DNA from: Prevotella sp.
GTDB taxonomy: Bacteria > Bacteroidota > Bacteroidia > Bacteroidales > Bacteroidaceae
Reading direction: 5' to 3'
Assembly: GCA_017615355.1 (NCBI GenBank)
Contig: JAGAAJ010000139.1
Span: 1 to 49,748, forward strand
Length of the DNA: 49,748 bases
A program made the position numbers and the translations under genes. Positions within the stretch are counted from its first letter, which is position 1, and each line of letters starts with the position of its first letter. Of this stretch, positions 8,277 through 16,606 are shown one piece after another. The notes beneath the pieces were generated by a model, which did not search any database, was not told where the DNA came from, and was given only the letters and a program-made list of their open reading frames with translations.

Positions 8277-8326
8277 CACTCTCAAACCATTTTCTTAAGC
8301 AGAACGCTTACAGCCATTCAGGGAAA

Positions 8327-9268
8327 GTGCCATTATTGCAACAGAAATATGAGACAAGGCTGCTGACACCGTTGGTGGTGCTGGTGTGGCTGTTGACGTC
8401 GTGTGCCAGCCAGCCGTCGTCTATGGATGAGCTAAACGCCGTGTATTACTGGCGTACGGAATTGCGGCTGAACGACGCGGAGCGACAGTTCCTCTCAGAC
8501 CATCATATCCGCAAGGTCTATTGCCGTTATTTCGATGTGGTGATGGACGAGGCCCAGGCCGTTCCAAGGCCCAATGCCACGCTGGCTTTTAATGACACCC
8601 TTCCTGCTAGTGTGGAGATAGTGCCTACGGTCTACATCACTGAGGACTGTATGCATGAACGGCACGACAGTCTGGCCATGCTTGTCGTGCGCCGCATCCT
8701 TCAGATGAACGAAACCAACGGCATCCGTGGTGTGCGTGAAATCCAGATTGACTGCGACTATACCTCCCACAGCCGTCCTGTCTTCTACGAATTTCTGCAG
8801 GAAGTCAAGGAAGAACTCAACAAAAATCACTCAACTCTCACCCCTCAACTCTCAACCCTCAACCCTCAACTCTCAACCCTCTCAGCCACCATCCGCCTGC
8901 ACCAGCTGCAGATGGAGGCACCGCCTGTGGACTACGGCGTGCTGATGCTTTACAACACGGGCGACCCACGGCGTTTTCAGGAGCGCAACCCCATCCTCGA
9001 CGAGCGCGACGTGCAGCCCTATGCACAGTATCTTGCCGATTATCCGCTGCCCTTGGCCGCCGCCTATCCTGTCTACCGCTGGCAGCGACAGGTGGAAGGC
9101 GTGCGCATCGAGCACACCGTCGACAAGGATGTCATCCTCAATGTCAAGACATTGGTGGAGCGGAAGCGCCCTGAGCTCAGCCGCGCCATCATCACCTATC
9201 ACTTGGACGAAGAAAATATTAACAGATATGACAAACAAACCTATGAAGCGATTTACCGTCATCATTAG
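8327..9268 (+). CDS. Conserved lipoprotein of unknown function
   Basis: 313 residues. The only usable start is GTG; no in-frame ATG precedes the signal sequence. A lipoprotein signal is clear (TPLVVLVWLLTSC, Cys26). The body (about 35-165) is a mixed alpha/beta domain with YYWRTELRLN, HHIRKVYCRYFDV and REIQIDCDY, suggestive of a TIM-barrel-like fold, but I do not recognise a family. Residues about 168-185 are a period-7 repeat (STLTPQL, STLNPQL) encoded by a heptamer array and are probably an insertion. The 3' end overlaps the start of the next gene by 26 bases, so the two are probably translated together. Confidence 0.75.
   Translation: MPLLQQKYETRLLTPLVVLVWLLTSCASQPSSMDELNAVYYWRTELRLNDAERQFLSDHHIRKVYCRYFDVVMDEAQAVPRPNATLAFNDTLPASVEIVPTVYITEDCMHERHDSLAMLVVRRILQMNETNGIRGVREIQIDCDYTSHSRPVFYEFLQEVKEELNKNHSTLTPQLSTLNPQLSTLSATIRLHQLQMEAPPVDYGVLMLYNTGDPRRFQERNPILDERDVQPYAQYLADYPLPLAAAYPVYRWQRQVEGVRIEHTVDKDVILNVKTLVERKRPELSRAIITYHLDEENINRYDKQTYEAIYRHH
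8830..8878 (+). repeat. In-frame heptamer array inside the lipoprotein gene
   Basis: Seven consecutive 7-mers of type CTCAACT, CTCACCC or CTCAACC. Because three units make 21 bases, the protein shows a 7-residue period. It is the same heptamer as the array after ftsX at 7173-7235. Confidence 0.9.
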
Positions 9269-11288
9269 TCTTTTGCTCCTTACGGCAGCGCCCTCACTGG
9301 CCTGCATGTGGATAGAGACACACAACTATTATCTTTTTAGCGTGTATAACAGCAGCGAGTTCAGCCAGCGTGTGGACGACATCTCGCGAAAGAACTGGAA
9401 GGTCTATCTCGGTCAGACCGACGACAATACCTACTATTTCGACGCTGAGGAAATCATCAAGTTCGCCCGACAGAAAGGCGACCAGTTGATGGTCAGCTAT
9501 GCGGAGAGCCTGAAGGAATATCTGGAGTGTGTGCGCTCGAAAGAACGTGAGCAGTGGGCATGGGACTACCCCACGCAGGATGAGATAGCGCAGCGCAATC
9601 GAACCCTTGCACGCCTGCGTACATATGCGCAGAGTAAGTTAGGTACGCGTCTGCGTAGCCAGCATGCCCTGCTCTTCATGCGCTGTAACATGATGCTGGG
9701 ACGCCACGGCGAGAACGTCACCTTCTGGGAGCAGACCGCCAGCCAGTATATCGAGACGGTCTATAAGGACATGATGCAGAACATCTATGCCGGCGCTCTC
9801 CTGAAGACAGGACGGCCCGATCGTGCCGGACAGATCTTTGCACAACAAGGTGACTGGAAGAGTCTGATGACACAATATTATAAAAAGCGCTCCTTCCAGG
9901 CCATCCGCCAGGAGTATGTGCGTGACCCCAAGTCGGCCGTGTTGCCCTTCTTGTTGCAGGACTTCGTGAACAATGCTCAGGAGGCCACCGACGTGGACAA
10001 TCCGCAGGCCGGCGGCTTGGACGGCAAGCTCTTCATCCGTAACATCCAGCGCCAGGAGGCCCAGCAGATGATTCAGCTGTGTGCACAAGCTGTGCATGAC
10101 GGCAAGACCGATGTGCCCTGTCTGTGGATGAGCGCGAAGGCTTGGCTGGAGTATATGTATGGCAACCGCCGACAGGCCCTCACCGACATCAATGAGGCCA
10201 AACGGCTGGACGGTACTGAGCGCATGAAGGCCAACGCCCGTGTCTTACACATCTATATCACGTCCATGCAGGCCTCGCCCAATCCCCAGTTCGACACCTA
10301 TATTGCCGGCGAGCTGCAGTGGCTCGACCTCATGGCCGACGGCGACTACCACTACAGGAATGCCAAGGACCGCATCGTTCATCAGGCCCTGGAGCCTCGC
10401 TATAGTGCGAATGGACAGCAGAACACGGGATTCTCGCTGCTCTGTGCCGCCCATGCTTCCGAGTGCTATGAGTATATCGACACCATGAGCGTCGACCATC
10501 TGCTCAGCTATATCGACTATGCCAAGAGTCCTGCGCAGAATCCGCTGGATCGCTACCTCAAGCCCCTGCAGAATATCGATGACACCAAGATGAACGATCT
10601 CATCGGCACGAAGTATATGCGTCTGTGTCAATGGAGTGCCGCCCTGCCCTGGCTGCAGAAGGTGCCGGTGAGTTACTATGGCCAGCGCGGCTATGTGGCC
10701 TACGCCGCCAACCGTTCCTACACCGTCGAGCCCTGGATCACACGCCAGTGGCTCACCGACGAACAGCAATGGAACGACAGCCCGTCGCAGCTGACGAAGA
10801 ATCCGAAGCTGGAGTTTGCCCGCGAGATGGAGAAGATGGAGAAAGACCTCAACCGTCTGTCGGGCAAGACACGCCAGCAGCGTTGCTATGACCTCGCTGT
10901 GCGCTATGCCCAGGCCAGCTTCACTGGCGACTGCTGGTATCTGATGCGCGACTCGAAGAGCATCAACGATTGGGTGCGCCCCAACGAGACCGACCTTGCC
11001 GCCCGTGCTGTCGAGCTATTGCGTGAGGCCAGTCTTGGCAACGACTTCAAGCTGAAGGAGCGCGCCCTCTTTGCCTTGGCCTACTGCTATCTGAACAACG
11101 ACTCGTGGTATGAGCGCCAATGGAACAGTGCCACCGCCGACTATGACCGCATTCCGCAGCGCTCCACCGCCCACTACAGTGCCTGGGCCACACTCGCCAC
11201 CCTGGAACGTGCCAATGCCGGCCGCACCTCCGACTATGTCACCCGCTGCGACGAATACAAGCAGTTCCTGAAAGTTTTTGGCAGGTAA
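9243..11288 (+). CDS. Exported TPR-like protein of unknown function
   Basis: 681 residues. The ATG at 9243 gives a signal peptide (MKRFTVIISLLLLTAAPSLA, then CMWIE); an ATG 15 bases upstream is also possible. The mature part is almost all alpha-helical, with TPR-like pairs such as MYGNRRQALTDINEAKRL (about 300-320), ALLKTGRPDRAGQIFAQQGDW (about 180-200) and a final ALFALAYCYLNNDSWYERQW. I do not recognise a named family. It overlaps the upstream lipoprotein gene, so the pair may act together at the envelope. The stop lies only 19 bases before the GxxExxY repeat unit. Confidence 0.8.
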   Translation: MKRFTVIISLLLLTAAPSLACMWIETHNYYLFSVYNSSEFSQRVDDISRKNWKVYLGQTDDNTYYFDAEEIIKFARQKGDQLMVSYAESLKEYLECVRSKEREQWAWDYPTQDEIAQRNRTLARLRTYAQSKLGTRLRSQHALLFMRCNMMLGRHGENVTFWEQTASQYIETVYKDMMQNIYAGALLKTGRPDRAGQIFAQQGDWKSLMTQYYKKRSFQAIRQEYVRDPKSAVLPFLLQDFVNNAQEATDVDNPQAGGLDGKLFIRNIQRQEAQQMIQLCAQAVHDGKTDVPCLWMSAKAWLEYMYGNRRQALTDINEAKRLDGTERMKANARVLHIYITSMQASPNPQFDTYIAGELQWLDLMADGDYHYRNAKDRIVHQALEPRYSANGQQNTGFSLLCAAHASECYEYIDTMSVDHLLSYIDYAKSPAQNPLDRYLKPLQNIDDTKMNDLIGTKYMRLCQWSAALPWLQKVPVSYYGQRGYVAYAANRSYTVEPWITRQWLTDEQQWNDSPSQLTKNPKLEFAREMEKMEKDLNRLSGKTRQQRCYDLAVRYAQASFTGDCWYLMRDSKSINDWVRPNETDLAARAVELLREASLGNDFKLKERALFALAYCYLNNDSWYERQWNSATADYDRIPQRSTAHYSAWATLATLERANAGRTSDYVTRCDEYKQFLKVFGR

Positions 11289-11341
11289 GCTGGGTCACCA
11301 GCAAACCCCAGTGTTTCATCTGAACAAAAACAATAACAACC

Positions 11342-11467
11342 CTTTTTGAAAGTTTTGCACTCCGTGCATCCTTCTTCTATTGTCATGAATCTGGTCGGAA
11401 GCACGCTTCCACCATCTTCCTGCCAATAGCAGAACATGTCCTTGCAGACATCAAAACTTTCAAAAAG
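11342..11467 (+). repeat. Left palindromic element
   Basis: 126 bp with perfect 16-bp terminal inverted repeats (CTTTTTGAAAGTTTTG at 11342-11357 and its complement at 11452-11467). Inside are three hairpins: GCAC/GTGC (11357-11367), a long central stem from CTATTG (11377) to CAATAG (11429) capped by GGAAG/CTTCC, and ATGTC/GACAT (11436-11451). Confidence 0.85.
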
Positions 11468-11571
11468 CAAAAACCAGTTTCGCTCTGCTACACTAAAAAA
11501 CTTCGTGGTTGAGTTATCAGAACAATATAATCACATAGCATCCCGTTAAAAAGAAAATCTATAATGCCATT

Positions 11572-12015
11572 ATGACCTACAACATAGCAAAACTTGCAGA
11601 CTTTAATTCAGCCTTAGCTACAGAACTCAAGAACCACTGTTATATAATAGTTGGTTTGTGTCAACAGGTACATCGTGAAATGGGTCCTTTTCTCAACGAA
11701 TATATGTATCAGGAAGCCTTGGATATATCTCTTGAAGAGAATGGCATAGAGAAAGTGAAGGAGTATTATTTCTCCGTGATATATCATGGAAGGCAGATAA
11801 GACACAAGCATTATGCTGATTTCCTCATTAATAATGATATCCTGATTGAGTGCAAAGCTGTTGAGCGACTAGGAACCGAGCATCGTCAGCAACTGTGGAA
11901 CTATATGAGGCTGACAAATATATGCATAGGGATATTATTCAACTTTGCTCCAGTACATGACCAGTGTGAACGTTATTATTTAGACAAGGAAACAGGAAAT
12001 ATGTATATGTTCTAG
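11572..12015 (+). CDS. GxxExxY family protein (PD-(D/E)XK nuclease-like)
   Basis: 147 residues, normal for the GxxExxY family, which is small, often multi-copy and related to PD-(D/E)XK nucleases. The naming motif is partly degenerate: GPFLNEYMYQEAL keeps E43 and Y46, but Phe stands where the Gly of GxxExxY is usual. The nuclease-like core is intact: D83 (YADFLINNDI), E93 and K95 (LIECK), then a helix with EHRQQLWNYM. Cellular role is unknown. The gene is clearly more A/T-rich than its neighbours and sits between inverted palindromic repeats, both signs of acquisition. No Bacteroidetes -7 box was found before it. Confidence 0.88.
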   Translation: MTYNIAKLADFNSALATELKNHCYIIVGLCQQVHREMGPFLNEYMYQEALDISLEENGIEKVKEYYFSVIYHGRQIRHKHYADFLINNDILIECKAVERLGTEHRQQLWNYMRLTNICIGILFNFAPVHDQCERYYLDKETGNMYMF

Positions 12016-12057
12016 CAACGGTAAACTTGACTCTGCTCTCGTTTTTTACTGTTTTTG

Positions 12058-12184
12058 CTTCTTGAAAGTTTTGATATTCGAAAGAATATGTTATGGTGTT
12101 GACAGGAAGATGGTGGAAGAAGTCTTCCAACCAGGTTCCTGACAACAGCAGAACGTAGCACGTAGTGCCAAAACTTTCAAGAAG
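12058..12184 (-). repeat. Right palindromic element, inverted copy
   Basis: 127 bp with perfect 16-bp terminal inverted repeats (CTTCTTGAAAGTTTTG at 12058-12073, complement at 12169-12184). Read on the minus strand it aligns with the left element throughout and has the same three hairpins: GCAC/GTGC (12158-12168), the central stem capped by GGAAG/CTTCC, and ATATTC/GAATAT (12074-12089). Confidence 0.85.
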
Positions 12185-12257
12185 AGTTATTTTTGTTTTT
12201 GTTAAAAACGAAAACACTGGATTATGCAGATGAGCCGATAAGCGTTTGGCTTCTTTT

Positions 12258-12303
12258 CAACCGCTCTTTTCCCTGTTGGGGAGGGGAGCGGTTGGCATTT
12301 TTT
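12258..12303 (+). terminator. Terminator before the fimbrial locus
   Basis: Stem CAACCGCTC (12258-12266) with GAGCGGTTG (12286-12294), with an inner CCC/GGG pair, followed by GCATTTTTTGCG. It would insulate the fimbrial promoter from transcription arriving from the GxxExxY unit. Apart from this terminator, the right repeat and the promoter, the gap 12016-12411 shows nothing else. Confidence 0.75.
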
Positions 12304-12343
12304 GCGGGAAAACATGCCAAAAAGCCTTTTTTTCTTTGAAAAA

Positions 12344-12375
12344 TTTGTTGGTTTAGAAAAAAGAAGTTAAATTTG
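12344..12375 (+). promoter_or_regulatory. Bacteroidetes promoter for the fimbrial locus
   Basis: TTTG (12344-12347), 20 bases, TAAATTTG (12368-12375). It lies 36 bases before the DUF3575 ATG. No other -7 box of this quality was noticed between genes up to 29654, so it may drive the whole locus. Confidence 0.75.
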
Positions 12376-12411
12376 CCCGCAATAACCGAATAAATAAAGA
12401 CACTGACCTTA

Positions 12412-13002
12412 ATGATAAAACGTTTGTATCACTGGATAGCAGCGTTCGCTATCTTGTTTTTTATGGCACCTTCTTCCGCCCTTGCCCAGCAGGTGGCGCT
12501 GAAAACGAACCTGCTCTATGATGCCACAGCCACGCCCAATATCGGGTTGGAAATTGGCGTGGGAAAGAAACACTCCCTGCAGGCATTCTATGGCCTTCAC
12601 CCGTGGAAGTTCGGACATGGCGACGACCAGAAATACGTCAAGCACTGGATTGTCAATCCAGAGTGGCGCTATTGGTTCTGCCACCGCTTCAACGGCTCCT
12701 TCGTCGGCATCCATGCCTTCGGAGGCCAGTATAACGCAGCCAACGTGAAGATGCCTTTGGGTTGGTGGGACGAGCTGAAGGATCACCGCTTCGAGGGATG
12801 GTTCGCCGGTGGCGGCGTGAGCTACGGTTACCAGTGGGTGATGTCGAAGCATTGGAACTTCGAGGCTGCCATCGGTCTGGGTGCCGCCTATATCGACTAT
12901 GGCAAGTTCCAGTGTGGCACCTGCGGCAAGAAAATCGAAGACGGTCACAAAATTTACGTCGGTCCTACCAAGGCCGCCCTCTCACTTCTTTATATGTTCT
13001 AG
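12412..13002 (+). CDS. DUF3575 outer-membrane protein
   Basis: 196 residues. Signal peptide MIKRLYHWIAAFAILFFMAP to about residue 26 (SSALAQ). The mature protein begins VALKTNLLYDATATPNIGLE, the DUF3575 hallmark, and continues as alternating beta-strands to a C-terminal LLYMF, consistent with a small outer-membrane beta-barrel. A CGTCGKKIEDG loop near residue 167 is not obviously functional. DUF3575 genes often precede DUF3868 and Mfa-type fimbrial genes in Bacteroidales, as here. The exact role in fimbriation is unknown. First gene after the locus promoter. Confidence 0.88.
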   Translation: MIKRLYHWIAAFAILFFMAPSSALAQQVALKTNLLYDATATPNIGLEIGVGKKHSLQAFYGLHPWKFGHGDDQKYVKHWIVNPEWRYWFCHRFNGSFVGIHAFGGQYNAANVKMPLGWWDELKDHRFEGWFAGGGVSYGYQWVMSKHWNFEAAIGLGAAYIDYGKFQCGTCGKKIEDGHKIYVGPTKAALSLLYMF

Positions 13003-13005
13003 GCT

Positions 13006-14511
13006 ATGAAAAATATACTCACCATCATCCTGCTTGCTTTCGTGGCAACAGCTACGGCACAGCAGACCATCAGCCTGACAGGCGAGAAGAGCGGAACCGA
13101 CACACAGGTTTCCGTCACCAATGTCAACGTGGCAAAGACCGCTGGTCGCACCATCCTAACGATGGACTTTATCCTCGACCAGCTTGATGTACCCTCCAAC
13201 CGCTATCGTGCCTTCACACCCGTCATCCGCTCTAAGGATGGCGAACAGGAGCAGCGTCTGAAGACGCTCATCGTCAGCGGCCGCCGCCAGAATATTGTCT
13301 TCGAGCGCGATGGCATCGACGATCTCTATGCTGCCAACTGCGAGAATATCCGCCGTCAGAATGGCCAGCCGCAATCCTATGCCTATACCGATGCCGTGGA
13401 GAGTCAGCCTTGGCACAACGGCGCCAACGTCTACGTGGAGAGCGACCTCTGCGGATGCGGCGATAAGCTGAAGAACGACGAGACCTTCATCACCAATCTG
13501 CTGCCGCCGGATCCTTGGGAGCTCATCGAGCTGGCCAGTCAGGAGCCCGACACTTACAAGCCCATGCGCGAGCTGCACGGCTCGGCCTACATCACCTTCG
13601 TCGTAGACCGCTGGGAGATGAAGCCCGACTATATGGACAACCGTCGTGAGCTGCGCAAAATCACCGATACGCTCGACATCATGGTGGCCGACAAGAACAT
13701 CACCGTCAACACCATCAAGATTCACGGATGGGCTTCGCCAGAGTCACCCTACAACCACAACCACATGCTGGCCACCAACCGTGCTAAGAGCCTCACCGAC
13801 TGGCTCCGACAGAACTATCAGCTGCCCGCCACCGCCTTCGCTCCCGCTGAGGCCACGCCCGAGAACTGGATTGGCCTGCGTGAAGCCCTCACCGCCGGTG
13901 CGTCCGATGGTTCTCCCATCGGATCATCCCTCCTCCCTCACAAAGAGGAGATTGCTGCCATCGTGAGCGACCTGCTCAGCCAGGACAGCATCACCATCGC
14001 ACGTACTGCCGATCAAACCGAGGCAAATATCAAGGGACGCTTCCCGCAGGAATACCAGTATCTGCTGAAGAACATTTATCCCGGCCTGCGTCGTTCCGAC
14101 TACGAGATCACCTTCAACATCCGACAGTTCAACACTATCGAGGAGTGTCTCGACATCTACCGCACCAAGCCCTATCAGTTGTCGAAGCATGAGCTGTGGC
14201 GAGTGGCACAGACCATGCAGCCCTACAGCGATGAGTACAACCGCTGCATGCAGACCGCCCTCAACTATTATCCCGATGATGAGGCCGTCAACCTCAACCT
14301 CGCCGTGGTGGCTCTCTCGCAGCGCGACATCCTCAAGGCCCAGACGCTTCTTGAGCATGCCGGCGATGGTGCCGCCGCTGAGAACGCCCGTGCTGTCATC
14401 GACATTGTCAACGGCAACTACGCCGCTGCTGCCCAGCACCTCGACAATGCCGAGCGCCAGGGTCTCAACGTCAGCCGCAACCGCGAGGCCATTGAGCAAC
14501 TGACACAATAA
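13006..14511 (+). CDS. DUF3868 protein with OmpA-like C-terminal domain
   Basis: 501 residues, starting 3 bases after the DUF3575 stop. Signal peptide MKNILTIILLAFVATATAQQ. The N-terminal part (about 22-190) fits DUF3868: beta-rich, with SDLCGCGDK near 147. An OmpA-like segment follows at about 222-275 (DTLDIMVADKN, then KIHGWASPESPYNHN and LATNRAKSLTDWL), which would bind peptidoglycan. A helical repeat tail (about 395-500) contains ALNYYPDDEAVNLNLA. Probable envelope anchor or accessory for the fimbriae encoded downstream; the family function is not established. Confidence 0.85.
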   Translation: MKNILTIILLAFVATATAQQTISLTGEKSGTDTQVSVTNVNVAKTAGRTILTMDFILDQLDVPSNRYRAFTPVIRSKDGEQEQRLKTLIVSGRRQNIVFERDGIDDLYAANCENIRRQNGQPQSYAYTDAVESQPWHNGANVYVESDLCGCGDKLKNDETFITNLLPPDPWELIELASQEPDTYKPMRELHGSAYITFVVDRWEMKPDYMDNRRELRKITDTLDIMVADKNITVNTIKIHGWASPESPYNHNHMLATNRAKSLTDWLRQNYQLPATAFAPAEATPENWIGLREALTAGASDGSPIGSSLLPHKEEIAAIVSDLLSQDSITIARTADQTEANIKGRFPQEYQYLLKNIYPGLRRSDYEITFNIRQFNTIEECLDIYRTKPYQLSKHELWRVAQTMQPYSDEYNRCMQTALNYYPDDEAVNLNLAVVALSQRDILKAQTLLEHAGDGAAAENARAVIDIVNGNYAAAAQHLDNAERQGLNVSRNREAIEQLTQ

Positions 14512-14574
14512 ACATCTTTATAACCAGATACAAATAACAATTATTCAAATATTAACTTTTTAAACTTTACAATT

Positions 14575-16569
14575 ATGAAAAAATTAAGTTTTCTCGCACT
14601 CGCAGCAGTAGGATTACTGTTCGGTGCATGCTCCGACAAGGAAGTGGTGGAAAACCAAGTAGTAAACCCTGGAGAACTTCAAGGTGACCAATACCTGGCT
14701 ATTGGTATCAATCTTCCACAAGATCCTTCTAGCACAACACGTTCGGCAGGAACTGACAATAATGGCAATGTCACTTACAATGATGGTCTGGCTTCTGAAT
14801 ATGCCGTTAAAGATGCCATGCTTCTCCTTTTTGATGATAATACAAACGAAGATGATGCCGAGTTCATCGCAGCCTACGATTTGAGTACAACGCCATGGAC
14901 TACAACTAATGCCTCTAATAATGTTACTGAGTATTCAAGGAAAGTTATTAAGAAGGTCTCAGACGTTAGTGTCGGAGACAGAATACTTGTTATTCTTAAT
15001 AGAAATAATATTATTAATCTTCCTGATGGTTCAAAAATACCCTCTGTAAACGGTACCCCTTTATCGCAGAAAACCACGACTGCAGATGGAACTACATTTA
15101 AAACTTTCCGCGAGATGTTAGCTACTGTTGTAACCACTACTGGTGAGGGCGCAAGCGCAGTAACAACAGTCACACGCGATGCTGCCGCTATGACTTCTAA
15201 TGGATTTTTCATGACAAACTCTCCATTGATAGACAAAGCTGGTTCTAGCACATCAGCTATAGATGCTTCAGCAAAAACTACCACTTTGGTGACAATTTCC
15301 GATGGAGCTATTTACGAAACAGAAGCCTTAGCTGAAGCTGGTACTGTTTACGATGAGGTTTATGTGGAACGTGGTATGGCAAAGGTGACTATGGAAAAGA
15401 GTCATAGTACAGATACTGATACTGGTTCTGGTTTAAACGTTATGGCAAGTAAAATGTCTGGTGAAGCTAATGGTCTTAGCTGGGAAGTTACTGGGTGGAT
15501 TCTTGACAATACTGCTCCCACATCTTATCTTGTTCGCTCCACTGATGGAGATGCAGATTTCCGTAGTTTGCATACCAGTAAGACAAATGGCGTTTACCGT
15601 TATGCAGGTAATACAGAAATCAATAATGGTGAAGGAACAGCAAGCAGCTTATTCCGTACTTATTTCGCCAAGAGTAAGGGCTTTGATGAGTTGGCCAAAG
15701 CAAATGGTAAATATGAATTAACAAAATACAAAGGTGCAAATGGCGATACTTTTAGTGACGCTTTCGGTGAGGCAAATCCCAAATACTGCTTCGAGAACAC
15801 TTTTGATGTAGATCATCAGATGGTTCAACACACGACTTTAGTTCAGGTGGAAATTCAGGCAAAAATAATAGGTGGATCTGCTGAGGATCTCTACATTATT
15901 AGTGGACAGAAATCAACAGTATATACTTTGGAGCTGCTTGAGACCTATGTGAAGGCTCAATATTATAACTATCTCAAAGCCAACGGATGCATTAAAGAGG
16001 CAGATGTCGCTTTATACAATTCGACTCATACAGAAGCTCCAATTACCCTGTCTTCTAATGTTGACTTAAGCGTCACGATTACAATCGATGCAACCGATGC
16101 CACCAAAGCCAGCATCACAGCTGTTGGTGTTAACCAAAATAGCCCAAATAAATCATACTATACTATCAATGCAGCTAATGACCTTGTAGCAATGCAAAAT
16201 GCAATTGGTGAATTCACGGTTTATGATGATGGTAAGAGCTACTACAATATTCGAATCAAGCACTTTGGAGACAACTTGACTCCATGGAATAATGGCGAAT
16301 ATGGATCAGGAACTGCACCAGCTCCAGGTGATGTAACAAAGATTTATCCTAACAACAATTCTAACCGTGATAATGACTATCTAGGTCGTTATGGTGTATT
16401 GCGCAACAACTGGTATGCTATTTCCGTTAGTTCTGTACGCATGTTGGGTAATGCTTCACCCAATACAGACACTTGGGATGAAACTCCTGATGATGAGCTT
16501 GACAACTATTTGGCTTTCCGTATTAATGTCCTCAGTTGGGCTAAGCGTACTCAGGGTGCTGAACTCTAA
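14575..16569 (+). CDS. Mfa1-family fimbria major subunit, lipoprotein precursor
   Basis: 664 residues. Lipoprotein signal LLFGACSDK with Cys19, as in Mfa1/FimA-type fimbrillins, which are lipidated, processed by an Arg-specific protease and polymerised by strand exchange. An Arg suitable for such cleavage is in SSTTRSAG (about 57). YVERGMAKVTM, the LGRYGVLRNNWYAISVSSV stretch and the closing INVLSWAKRTQ are family landmarks. It is longer than the roughly 560 residues of classical Mfa1. The coding sequence is visibly more A/T-rich than the flanking DUF3868 and Mfa2 genes, common for variable surface antigens. Its position next to the Mfa2-like gene supports the role of shaft subunit. Confidence 0.9.
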   Translation: MKKLSFLALAAVGLLFGACSDKEVVENQVVNPGELQGDQYLAIGINLPQDPSSTTRSAGTDNNGNVTYNDGLASEYAVKDAMLLLFDDNTNEDDAEFIAAYDLSTTPWTTTNASNNVTEYSRKVIKKVSDVSVGDRILVILNRNNIINLPDGSKIPSVNGTPLSQKTTTADGTTFKTFREMLATVVTTTGEGASAVTTVTRDAAAMTSNGFFMTNSPLIDKAGSSTSAIDASAKTTTLVTISDGAIYETEALAEAGTVYDEVYVERGMAKVTMEKSHSTDTDTGSGLNVMASKMSGEANGLSWEVTGWILDNTAPTSYLVRSTDGDADFRSLHTSKTNGVYRYAGNTEINNGEGTASSLFRTYFAKSKGFDELAKANGKYELTKYKGANGDTFSDAFGEANPKYCFENTFDVDHQMVQHTTLVQVEIQAKIIGGSAEDLYIISGQKSTVYTLELLETYVKAQYYNYLKANGCIKEADVALYNSTHTEAPITLSSNVDLSVTITIDATDATKASITAVGVNQNSPNKSYYTINAANDLVAMQNAIGEFTVYDDGKSYYNIRIKHFGDNLTPWNNGEYGSGTAPAPGDVTKIYPNNNSNRDNDYLGRYGVLRNNWYAISVSSVRMLGNASPNTDTWDETPDDELDNYLAFRINVLSWAKRTQGAEL

Positions 16570-16606
16570 CCATTTGAAAAACAAACAAAAAACACTCTAA
16601 CCGACA

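Larger units (their letters stand above)
11308..12220 (+). mobile_element. GxxExxY unit bounded by long inverted repeats
   Basis: A 913-bp unit whose two ends are inverted copies of each other over about 160 bp. Going inward from the left: CCAGTGTTT (11308-11316), AACAAAAACAATAAC (11323-11337), then a 126-bp palindromic element. From the right inward: AAACACTGG, GTTATTTTTGTTTTTGTT, then a 127-bp palindromic element in opposite orientation. Between them is one gene (11572-12015) and about 100 bp of A/T-rich DNA. No transposase and no target duplication were seen, so mobility is inferred from the shape only. It lies between a TPR-like gene and the fimbrial locus. Confidence 0.6.

Noticed and set aside
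11270-11288. GAAAGTTTTTGGCAGG near the end of the TPR-like gene as a third copy of the palindrome terminus
   Set aside because: Only about 10 bases match, it is inside coding sequence, and no inverted partner is nearby.
11234-11470. Small minus-strand ORF of 78 codons
   Set aside because: It runs through the left palindromic element and the end of the TPR-like gene; no protein features.
11939-12217. Small minus-strand ORF of 92 codons
   Set aside because: It is made of the right palindromic element and the end of the GxxExxY gene; no start signal or family resemblance.
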